In this document: piece by piece, positions 22,984-32,028 of the stretch | Layout: every line of letters starts with the position of its first letter | Position numbering within the stretch: position 1 is the stretch's first letter | Source: Selaginella moellendorffii | Lineage: Eukaryota; Streptophyta; Lycopodiopsida; Selaginellales; Selaginellaceae | Reading direction: 5' to 3' | Assembly (NCBI RefSeq): GCF_000143415.4 | Contig: NW_003314270.1 | Span: 532,527 to 596,526, forward strand | Length of the DNA stretch: 64,000 nt | Notes under the pieces: model-generated | Told to the model about the DNA's origin: nothing | What the model saw: the letters and a program-made list of their open reading frames with translations, nothing else | The model's database searches: none | Program-made: the position numbers and the translations under genes

Positions 22984-24817
22984 TGTAAGAGACTAAATTT
23001 TCCATTTTACTTTAGTCACTTAACCACATGTCTGACCACTTGGAGGAGTCTCATTGACAACCTCCATAAGTCCAACTCAGGACTTGGGGCTTGCTAGCCC
23101 TGAGAATGGCATCCATGCCACTCAACCTTAGCACTTGGTCCAAGTGCTCCACGTGTCCGATCCCATGATCGACACCCCAAGGTATCACCGACGTACCGGC
23201 CCGTTACGCTAAGGCCATGCCCATTTACCTTGGTCACACTAGTGGTCCAACACCACTTGCATCTCCGTCTTGGCCCTCCAAGACTAGGCAAACCATCCGT
23301 GAGTGGTCATCTCAGATCCACTCCTTAGCATCCTTAGGATGCCCACCGACAAGGGGAATAGCCTTCCCCAATATCCCTCTGTCAGTCCCCACTAAGTCCC
23401 TTTCTGCCCCTGGCCGTGTTTGCCAACACTGCCACTGGATCGAGACCCACAGGCCCGACCACTTAGTCCTACGGTCCTCTAGGACTTCCTCACCACACGA
23501 CTGTGTCCTTGGTCACTACCCCAGAGGACTGCTCCTCTTCCTTTCCACAGTCTGGGCCTTTGGGACAACATTTCGGAACACCGTGGCCTTACGCGAGCCA
23601 CCTAGGTACTCTCCTCGCCTTCTGCCCTTGGGTGCTCTAGCCATGGGCTTAGAGCGGGTTCCATTGAGCCACACCAGGTATCCAAGTAGGTAGTGCCACC
23701 CACACTTGGACTAGGAGCATCGGCCAGTCGATCTCCCGGGGGAACTAGAGCCGGCTCTTGAACACTTCACCAAGCTACCCCGCTTGTCGGTCCGTGTTCA
23801 CTCTAGTCTTGGACTTCCCAGTGGGCATCTCATCACCCAACACTGGGTCCGGCCTTCCTGGGCCAAACTGGCCTTTCCTGGCCAAACTGGCTCCACTGCA
23901 GTCCTCCCCCTACTATACTTTTGGAGCTCACCAAACCCCCCAGGGTCTGGGAGACGAACGCTTTGGGCTTTCACCCTCTCAGGCTCCGGACTCGGACTCG
24001 GACTCGGACTCGGATTCGGACTCGGACTCCGACTCGGGCTCGGGCTCGGTCTCGGCCTCGGTCTCGGTCTCGGTCCCGATCTCGGTCTCGGTCTCGGTCC
24101 CGATCTCGGTCCCGGTCTCAATCTCGACTTCGGACTCCATCTCGGACTCCATCTCGGACTCCATCTCGGGTCCATCTCGGGTCCATCTCGGACTCCATCT
24201 CGGACTCCATCTCGGGTCCATCTCGGACTCCATCTCGGACTGCATTTCGGGTCCATCTCGGACTCCATTTCGGGTCCATCTCGGGTCCACCTCGGACTCC
24301 ACCTCGGACTCCATCTCGGACTCCATCCCGGGTCCATCTCGGACTCCACTTCGGACTCCAACTCGGGTCCATCTCGGGTCCACCTCGGACTCCATCTCGG
24401 ACTCCATCTCGGACTCCATCTCGGGTCCATCTCGGACTCCACTTTGGACTCCAACTCGGGTCCATCTCGGGTCCACCTCGGACTCCATCTCGGACTCCAT
24501 CTCGGACTCCATCTCGGGTCCATCTCGGACTCCACTTTGGACTCCAACTCGGGTCCATCTCGGGTCCACCTCGGACTCCATCTCGGACTCCCACGTGTCA
24601 TGTGTTGGTCCTTTTGGGTCCCTTTTTGGAGCCTCACCTTTTGCTCGCTTCGTGCTCGTTCCTCGAGCACTTTGTTGGGAGTTCTACTCCCGCTCTTGAC
24701 TTTTCAAGTCGGAGCTTTTGGTCCAAACGTGTTACGCTCGTTTGGCTCTCGCTTCGGCCACTACTATGTGGCGCCCTTCCGGCTCCACTTTGGGGCCTAG
24801 GGATTTTGTGTCTCACA
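22984..24817 (-). repeat. Family II LTR (C, 5' LTR in element sense)
   Basis: 1,834 bp. It matches 17217-18921 except for extra repeat units in its array (about 23987-24591), which makes it 129 bp longer. Confidence 0.9.
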
Positions 24818-24880
24818 GCGTGTCGAAGAAGGACAAACAGACAAGCAATAGGAAAAAAGGAGGTACAAATTATATTTGCA

Positions 24881-24902
24881 ATGGCGTGTGGTCTCATGCC
24901 AT
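24881..24902. repeat. 22-bp palindrome in intron 24863-24911
   Basis: The arms are ATGGCGTG and CATGCCAT, making up nearly half of a 49-bp intron. It ends 9 nt before the 3' splice site. Confidence 0.8.
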
Positions 24903-25071
24903 TCCTTGCAGGAGACATTTCTTCAAAGGCAAAACAGGCAAGCACCAGCCAAGCTCAAACTGACAGTGGTCATAAAAAGCGAAAGCACTTTGGATAGTCG
25001 TCGGGATCAGAGGCGTTTGATTAGAAAAGGAAGAAGGGCAATGAAAAGATGATAGGTAATGCCTCACGGTT

Positions 25072-25093
25072 ATGGCATGTGTGCTCATGCCAT
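25072..25093. repeat. 22-bp palindrome in intron 25056-25102
   Basis: The arms ATGGCATG and CATGCCAT lie in a 47-bp intron. It ends 9 nt before the 3' splice site. Confidence 0.8.
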
Positions 25094-25257
25094 TCATTGC
25101 AGATCAAGGGCTGAGTGAAAGCAGCCAGTCACCACCTCCTGACTCAGATTCCTATGGCGGACTCCCCTTCCCCAATCTCAATGGAGAGGTACAATGGATG
25201 AGGGATGTTTTTCAAGTCAGGGCCACGTTTTTCTCATCTCGTCGTCTTCGAAGGGTG

Positions 25258-25606
25258 TGTCAGGAATCCCCCAATTCTTGCCACATTCCTGACTCTCGAG
25301 ACACTTCGCTATTCCTGACTCTCGAGACACTTTCCTATTCCTGACTCTCGAGACACTTCCCGATTCCTGAGTCTCGAGCCACATTCTTGATGATGATGTG
25401 GTGCCTCCTCGACCTCAGCTATATTTAGGCCGTCCTCGATCCAAGAGTGGTGGAGCTTCATCAACCTATAGTATATATAGGTTAGCCTTGTTCCATTTCT
25501 CCACAATCTGAATCAACACCAGTCTAAGGCTTCTTCTTTGTTTTCACTAGCTTTTTCTCTTTGTCTTTAGCATTTTCCAGTCTTGATCTTGTTGGGGGTC
25601 TTGACA
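25258..25606 (+). repeat. 5' LTR of G
   Basis: The LTR has ends TGTCAGG...TTGACA. It contains four tandem copies of a roughly 26-bp unit with core CTGACTCTCGAGACACTT (about 25283-25387), a TATA box TATAGTATATATAG (25467-25480) and the self-primer segment at 25501-25516. Confidence 0.92.
25501..25516 (+). promoter_or_regulatory. Predicted mRNA 5' end / self-primer segment
   Basis: CCACAATCTGAATCAA starts about 25-30 bp after the TATA box, so it should be the first bases of the element RNA. It is the exact reverse complement of 25609-25624. Confidence 0.75.
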
Positions 25607-25608
25607 GT

Positions 25609-25624
25609 TTGATTCAGATTGTGG
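25609..25624 (+). promoter_or_regulatory. Self-complementary primer-binding site of G
   Basis: The site lies two bases after the LTR end and pairs over 16 nt with 25501-25516. In Tf1-type elements the RNA folds back, is cleaved by RNase H and primes its own reverse transcription. The two intervening bases (GT) would be the ones trimmed by integrase. Confidence 0.75.
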
Positions 25625-25703
25625 TTTTTGCTTTTCTTTTAGCTCGCTTTGATTATTTGATTGCCTTTGTCTTTTTCCCCCTTTCTTTTCTTTCTTCTTG
25701 CCA

Positions 25704-26675
25704 ATGGAGTCTCCAAGCCATCCTGATTTCTTTGCTGAAGTCCTTGCAAAAATCCAGTCTGAGAATACCGAGCTGAAGGCGACCCTTCTTCGCACGCAGC
25801 AGGAGCTTGCTTCACTTTCAGCTCAAGGATCCAGCAAAGTTCCTGAACCGAAGGTGAGCTTCCCAGCGAAATTTTCAGGCAAGCGTTCGGAGCTTCACGG
25901 ATTCCTGAACCAGATGGAGTTGATCTTCGCACTTCAACATCGACAGTACCCTACTCCCGAGTCTCAAATCGGCGTGATTGGGACGTTGCTCGAAGGTGCA
26001 GCTTTGTCATGGTTTTCTCCTCTTCTGGAGAAGAGCATGAAAGGGGTCGTGGTTCCAGAGCTTTTGGATCTTCAATTGTTCAAAGAGAAGCTCGAAGCAT
26101 GTTTTGGCGAGACGAATCGGGTTCGAGCTGCTACCACAAAGATGAGACGTCTCTCTCAGGGGTCTCGTCCTGCCTCGATCTACGCTGCAGAGTTCCAACT
26201 CCTTGCTTTGGACACTCAGTGGGATGAGCGGGCCCTGATTGACCAATTTCGTTTCGGACTCAACAACGGTGTCAAGGATTTGTTGCTCACCATGGAGGAT
26301 CCCAAGGACCTGTCGGATGCCATCAACAAAGCTGTTCGATGTGACAATCGTCTCTTTGAACGTCGTCAGGAAAGTCGCCGCGCCGCTGTTTTTCCGTCCC
26401 AGACTCAGGAATCCCAGCTTGAGTCTTCGGGGCATACTCCTGAACCTACTGCTCCAGTTCCAATGGATATTTCTGGTACTCCCCGACTCATTAGAGGGAA
26501 GTTGAGTCCTGCTGAGAAGCAACGTCGAATATCTCATAATCTTTGCTTCTATTGTGCTGATCCTAATCACAAAGCAGCTGTATGTCCCAAGAAGCCTCCT
26601 CGACTGCTCGAGTTCACTCTGCCTCAAAGTCCACCTCTATTGCAGTCAGGAAACGACCTTGTCCAAACAGAGTAG
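25704..26675 (+). CDS. gag: Gag of element G
   Basis: A 323-residue frame starting at the first ATG after the leader. It has an N-terminal coiled-coil-like stretch (about residues 10-40), then a retrotransposon gag capsid domain (about 45-220) with the typical FSGKRSELHGFLNQM start, an internal LEGAALSWF, and an EAF-like LEACFG. A CCHC zinc knuckle, CFYCADPNHKAAVC (CX2CX4HX4C), lies at about residue 284. The frame ends at TAG. Gag would form the cytoplasmic particle that packages the element RNA. Pol follows in a different frame. Confidence 0.9.
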   Translation: MESPSHPDFFAEVLAKIQSENTELKATLLRTQQELASLSAQGSSKVPEPKVSFPAKFSGKRSELHGFLNQMELIFALQHRQYPTPESQIGVIGTLLEGAALSWFSPLLEKSMKGVVVPELLDLQLFKEKLEACFGETNRVRAATTKMRRLSQGSRPASIYAAEFQLLALDTQWDERALIDQFRFGLNNGVKDLLLTMEDPKDLSDAINKAVRCDNRLFERRQESRRAAVFPSQTQESQLESSGHTPEPTAPVPMDISGTPRLIRGKLSPAEKQRRISHNLCFYCADPNHKAAVCPKKPPRLLEFTLPQSPPLLQSGNDLVQTE

Positions 26676-26703
26676 GAGCTGTTTGTTTGGACTCCCCGAA
26701 TAA

Positions 26704-29700
26704 AAATCACTTTTCTTCTTTATCAAGCTCCTCACCATCTTCATCAAAGCCACCACCAATTCCCGCAACTTCCGCGTCCCATGTCTCCTTTCTTTCACCG
26801 GACAATCAGGACTCAAGGCTCTGGCATTACTGGACTCGGGTGCAACTTCCTGCTTCATGGACACGGACTTTGCTGCCCGACATCACGTTCCTCTTTCTCC
26901 TACCATACGGGATTTGAGGGTTGAAGGTATTGGCGGGCATTTTGTGTCTCCATCTTCTGGACTTAGGGAAACGTTGCCCGTTCGAGTACACATCGGGTCC
27001 ACCGTCACCGATATCGCCTTCAACATCATCAACAGCAAGTCCTCCTCTGTGGTGCTCGGTCTTCTACATCAGCCTCAGATCTGTTGGAAGGAATTACAGC
27101 TCATCTCTCCCACGGCTTCCCCTGCTGTTCATCGAGTCCGAATCAGGAAAAGTTCCCTAAACTCAAATCGGGGTTCTGTTCCTGACTCTATAAAGTTTTC
27201 ACCCTCTTCTTTTTCCTCTCTTCCATCTTACACTGGACCGTATTTTCGTCTCATCATTCCATTTAGTCGTACGCCTCCTCCTATCTCCACAATCACTATG
27301 AAAGAACTCCTTCATGAAGAACCTCTTTTTCTTTTTTCTTTGCATGTTTCTCCTGTCAGTCTTCCTGAGAAGTATCATGATTTTGGGGATGTGTTTGACA
27401 AGAAAAAAGCTAGTGTACTGCCTGTTCATCGGCCTTATGATTGTCCCATTGATTTACAGGAAGGAGCGTCACCTCCGTGGGGGCCTATCTATGGGTTATC
27501 CCCGTCCGAGCTTAAGGCCCTCAAAGAGTACGTGGATGAGAACCTTGCCTCGGGCTACATTCAGCATTCGCAGTCCCCGGCTGGAGCACCTGTCTTCTTT
27601 GTCAAGAAGAAGGATGGGAGCTTGTGGCTAGTCATCGACTACCGAGGTTTGAACAAGGTGACTGTTCGGAACCGTTATCCGCTGCCCCTGATCTCGGACC
27701 TGTTGGAACGCCTCGGCGGTGCCCGCTTCTTCACCAAGATTGACCTCTGTGGAGCATACAACCTGATCCGGATCCGGCCTGGTGATGAATGGAAGACTGC
27801 GTTCCGAACCCGCTATGGCCACTTCGAGTACACTGTCATGCCATTTGGCTTGACAAATGCTCCAGCAGTTTTCCAACACATGGCAAACGACATCTTTCGG
27901 GAGTTTCTTGATCAGATGGTGATCGTCTATCTCGATGACATCCTCATCTACTCAAAAACTCAGGAGGAGCATGACAAACATGTTCACAAGGTGCTAGCGA
28001 AGCTACGAGAACACAGCCTATACGCGAAGCTTGAGAAATGTTCCTTTGATCAGCAGTCTGTGGAGTTCCTTGGGTACATTGTCACTCCTGAGGGTATCAC
28101 GATGGATCCTGCCAAAGTCAAGACTATTCTCGAATGGGAGCCTCCACAATCAATGTCGGACGTTCAGGTTTTCCTTGGCTTCGCCAACTTCTACCGCAAA
28201 TTCATTGATCACTACTCTGACATTGTCCTTCCTCTCACACATCTCATTCGCAAGGATGTTCCCTTCTCTTGGTCTGCTGCTGCCTAGCAGGCCTTTGACA
28301 CACTCAAGGTGGCCTTCAGTTCTGCTCTTGTCTTGATCCATGCTGATTCCTCACAACCTTTCTTCATTGAGGCTGACGCCTCCGACTTTGCCATTGGTGT
28401 TGTGCTGTCTCAACTCGGAGCGGATCACGAACTTCATCCGGTCGCTTTCCATTCTCGGAAATTCTAGCCTGCGGAGATCAATTACGAAATCCATGACAAG
28501 GAGCTCCTTGCCATCGTGGATTCCTTTGGAGAGTGGCGCCGTTTCTTGGAGGGGGCGAGCAATCAAACAACAGTCTGGACGGATCACAAAAATCTCGAGT
28601 ACTTTGCCACTTCCCGAGTTTTAAGCCGTCGTCAAGCAAGGTGGGCACAATTCCTGAGTCGGTTTGACTTTGTTATCAAGTACAGACCTGGAAAGTTTCA
28701 AGGCCTTCCTGATGCTCTTTCAAGGCGCTCCTATCTCAGTCTCAAGCTTGGTAATCCTGCCTTCGATCAACAGGATCAAGTTATCCTCGGTCCTGATCGG
28801 CTTCAAGTTATGGCAATTTTCCTGGCCCCTCAGGACTCCTCCTTGATGGATGCAATCAGAAACAATCTTCAATCCGATGATCTCGCTAGCGACATTTTCC
28901 CCCATCTTCAGGCTGGACACCCAGTGACTCCCGACTGCCGGCGATTTGACGAGTTCAAGTTCTTAGATGGCTTATTGTACCGTGGGGAGCAGCTTTACGT
29001 TCCTGAAGGTGATGCTCGAAGGTTGGTCCTGATGGCGTGCCACGATAGCCCGACTGCTGGTCACTTCGGCATTGCGAAAACCTATGAACTAGTTGCACAG
29101 GACTTTTGGTGGCCTCACATGGACGACTACATCAAAGCTTTTGTTACCTCCTGTGACACTTGTGCTCGGAATAAGGTACCTCGCCACCTTCCTTCAGGTT
29201 TGCTTCGTTCCCTTCCGGTCCCTTCAGGTCCTTGGGAATCCATCTCCATGGATTTCTTGAGTGATCTTCCGAGTTCTAGAGGCTTCAACAGCATTTTAGT
29301 CGTGGTGGATCGCTTCACAAAGATGGCGCACTTCTTGCCATGTACCAAGGAGTTTTCGGGCGAGGACATGGCAAAACTGGTATTCAGGGAAATTTTCCAA
29401 CTTCATGGGATTCCTACAGATGTGGTTTCGGATCGGGGGCCTCAGTTCATCTCTCATTTCTGGCAACAGTTTTTGCAGCTGCTTGGAGTGAAGGCCAACC
29501 TCTCTTCGGCATATCATCCTCAAACTGATGGGCAGTCCGAGCGAACGATTCAGACATTGGAACAATTCTTGAGGTGCTTCATCAACTATCATCAGGATAA
29601 CTGGTTCGATATCCTTTCCCTTGTTGAGTTCTCCTATAACAACTCTGTTCACTCCTCTCTTCGAGTTTCCCCCTTCTTTGCGAACTCTGGCCGAAATCCC

Positions 29701-30393
29701 CGATTCAATCTCTCACTTCCTTCTCCATCTGAATCCTCTCGTTCAAATCCCCGCTCTGAGGCATTTATCTCCAACCTCCAGGAAATCCACAACTCCATCT
29801 CCTTCCACCTCCATCGTGCTCAGGAATTTCATAAAACATTTGCCAATGTCCATCGTCAGGATTGTCCCCCTTACAATATCGGGGATAAAGTTTGGCTCCT
29901 CAGGCGAAATATCTCCACCACCAGGCCCTGTCCAAAACTCGATTTCAAACGCCTTGGTCCTTTCCCTATCACTGCTATCATTAATCCTGTCACTTATCGC
30001 CTTGCACTTCCCTCCTCATATCAAATTCACCCCGTTTTTCACTCCTCTTTCCTTGAGCCTTATATTCCCAGTCCTATTCCAAATCGGGTCATTCCTCCGC
30101 CTCCACCAGTGCAGCTCGAGGATGGGTCTGAGTACGAGGTTCAGGACATCCTTGATTCCAAGATTTCACGGTCTAAACTCTACTATCTGGTGGACTGGAA
30201 GGGTTACGGACCTAAGGAACGCACTTGGGAACCTACAGACAACCTGCTTCATTCTCCTGACCTTGTTCAGGACTTCCACCGCCGCTATCCTTCTCGTCCC
30301 AGTCCTCATTCTTTTTCTCCATCTCCCATCCCTCACCGCTTATCTCATCCTCCTCTTCGTTCTCGTTCACATCCTCGTTCCAATCGTTCTTGA
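26704..30393 (+). pseudogene. pol: Pol of element G: protease, RT, RNase H, integrase, chromodomain
   Basis: One frame runs from 26704 to a TGA at 30391-30393 with two in-frame TAGs (28285-28287 and 28465-28467). Domain order: aspartic protease with DSGAT (26833 onward); RT (about 27480-28090) with YRGLN, MPFGLTNAP and the catalytic YLDD (27928-27939); RNase H (about 28360-28720) with EADASDFAIG; integrase with an HHCC finger ending CDTC (to about 29165) and a D-D-35-E triad at 29251, 29431 and 29539; a GPY/F-type module; and a C-terminal chromodomain (about 30130-30290) with YLVDWKGYG and a WEP motif. Both TAGs fall where related proteins often have Gln. The frame is offset from gag, so expression needed a shift or this copy has an indel. 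Confidence 0.88.
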
Positions 30394-30404
30394 GGAGGGG
30401 GTGC
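30391..30404 (+). promoter_or_regulatory. Polypurine tract of G
   Basis: TGAGGAGGGGGTGC abuts the 3' LTR and overlaps the pol stop codon. Confidence 0.75.
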
Positions 30405-30753
30405 TGTCAGGAATCCCCCAATTCTTGCCACATTCCTGACTCTCGAGACACTTCCCTATTCCTGACTCTCGAGACACTTTCCTATTCCTGACTCTCGAGA
30501 CACTTCCTGATTCCTGAGTCTCGAGCCACATTCCTAATGATGATGTGGCGCCTCCTCGACCTCAACTATATTTAGGCCGTCCTCGATCCAAGAGTGGTGG
30601 AGCTTCATCAACCTATAGTATATATAGGTTAGCCTTGTTCCATTTCTCCACAATCTGAATCAACACCAGTCTAAGGCTTCTTCTTTGTTTTCACTAGCTT
30701 TTTCTCTTTGTCTTTAGCATTTTCCAGTCTTGATCTTGTTGGGGGTCTTGACA
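30405..30753 (+). repeat. 3' LTR of G
   Basis: 349 bp, the same length as the 5' LTR with about six substitutions. Confidence 0.92.
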
Positions 30754-30863
30754 GAGTGCAAGAATGTGCAGAAACCATGTTAAGACAGTCGGGTGAGGAT
30801 ACGGTCCTAGGTCACGCACTAAAACAGGCTATGGATGTCTTGTATTTTGAGATGGAGACTCGG
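30754..30863 (+). pseudogene. Exon 7 of the broken gene, middle part
   Basis: A 105-nt coding island between G and D. After the GAGTG duplication, codons starting CAA GAA TGT continue the frame left at 25257 (ending in RRV) and run open to ACT CGG at 30863. The 35 encoded residues are mostly helical. The last five bases, CTCGG, are the target duplicated by element D. Confidence 0.75.
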
Positions 30864-32028
30864 TGTAGCGCACGTGGTTTTGACCCTTTATCCTATGGTG
30901 ATTTACCATAGGATAACACCATGAAGCAGAACCGAAACCCTCTTTGTGCCACGTGACAGATGCCACGTGTCATATACCACGTGTCCATGCCACGTGTCCA
31001 TAGGAACCCGAGGTTCAGGGCCTTGGGCCACTGAACGAAGGAACGGTGCCAAACTCCCAAGCATGGAGCCAAGGAGTGACGGAACCGAACCACGGAGCAA
31101 ATCTCGAGCATATAGCCCAAGGAGCAAAGGGACAGGGGCCCGGAGCAACTTGGAACAGTCCTGGAGCAACCTGCTTCCCAATGCCAGGACCAGCATGCAA
31201 AACGGAGCCGAACGGAGTCTGGCGCTATTTTGGCATACCGGTGGCCTAATGTGAGGATATGGGTACTCCACCAGCTAGCATGGAATGGAACTTGGGCTTA
31301 GACCCAAGCCGGACGCAGAACAAGGACAGGCACGCAAGCGGGAGCTAGACTATGCCTCAGGCATTGGTCGAGGCCATGCCCGACCAGACCCCTTTCCCTT
31401 TTAAACATTTGGAACCCCCCAAAGGCCCCCCCCCCCCCCCCCCCCCTTGAGGAACACACGCTTTGGGCTTTCACCCCAAGCCTCCCTTAGTATCAGGAGT
31501 TAGTCTTTGGAACAAGCTTGAAACTTACTAAATATGGAATGTCCTTAGAATGCGAATTTGGACACGGGACGAACACCATTGTGTTCAGATTGATCTCTAC
31601 ATTCCGTAGATATGCCAAATGAGCAAATCTGGACACTTTCCATAAATAGCATTTGGGACCGAAATAAGACTAACACAAAGGGCATGATAGCGAGGGTGTT
31701 TGGCAGACACGGTAAGCTATCATCTAGCGATATTGAGGGACCAAGCTCAATATCGCAGAGGTTCCCAACACTAGCAAGTGCAAGTCAACATCATGAGTTT
31801 CTCATCATCGTGTCAAGTCTGCTTGACTAAATGACAACTTAGGATTTCCTTCCTTAGTGCCCTTCCGGTCTAAGTGCACATGTGATGACCAGTTTCTCAA
31901 CTAGCTTAGGCAGAGACTAATAACGGGTCTAGCAATACCGACCTCCTGCCATCGTGGCAGTAAGGTAAGAGTGTCCGTAAGGACTAGCCGACAAGTAACT
32001 TTCGATACCTGAAGTCACATTCGCGACA
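30864..32028 (-). repeat. Family I LTR of D (3' in element sense)
   Basis: 1,165 bp, with a poly-C run of about 22 bases near 31425-31446. Confidence 0.9.

Larger units (their letters stand above)
17217..24817 (-). mobile_element. Element C: non-coding family II LTR retrotransposon
   Basis: The complete 7.6-kb element has TG...CA LTRs (17217-18921 and 22984-24817) and GCGTG target duplications. A reverse-oriented primer site at 22969-22980 reads TGGTATCGGAGC, one base different from the usual Met-tRNA site, so the element runs on the minus strand. The internal region (18922-22983) has no readable retroviral protein domain. Long open frames inside the LTRs come only from hexamer-based arrays. 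The LTRs are almost identical outside the arrays (one substitution noticed), so insertion was recent. Confidence 0.9.
24818..25257 (+). pseudogene. Exons 5 (end), 6 and 7 (start) of the broken gene
   Basis: After the GCGTG duplication the frame resumes with a Lys-rich stretch (24823-24862). A 49-bp intron (24863-24911), exon 6 (24912-25055), a 47-bp intron (25056-25102) and the first part of exon 7 (25103-25257) follow. Both introns are phase 1 and carry a well-preserved 22-bp palindrome ending 9 nt before the 3' splice site. Exon 6 has two in-frame TAG codons (about 24995-24997 and 25019-25023), plausibly CAG to TAG changes. Exon 7 encodes a Ser/Pro-rich linker and then a helical segment cut by element G after codons for RRV. 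Confidence 0.7.
25258..30753 (+). mobile_element. Element G: self-primed, Tf1/sushi-like chromodomain Ty3/gypsy retrotransposon
   Basis: The complete 5.5-kb element has 349-bp LTRs (25258-25606, 30405-30753), gag, pol and a polypurine tract. It is flanked by GGGTG (25253-25257) and GAGTG (30754-30758), a duplication with one change. The LTRs differ at about six positions (near 1.7%), so it is older than A and C. There is no tRNA-type primer site. Instead, 16 nt just inside the 5' LTR are the exact complement of an LTR segment placed where transcription should start. Two in-frame TAG codons and a frame change between gag and pol suggest this copy is dead or nearly so. Confidence 0.92.

Noticed and set aside
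24912-28467. Reassigned genetic code with TAG as Gln
   Set aside because: In element J many TAGs fall at Trp positions and TAA and TGA are also common, which fits ordinary deamination decay. Kept only as a testable note.
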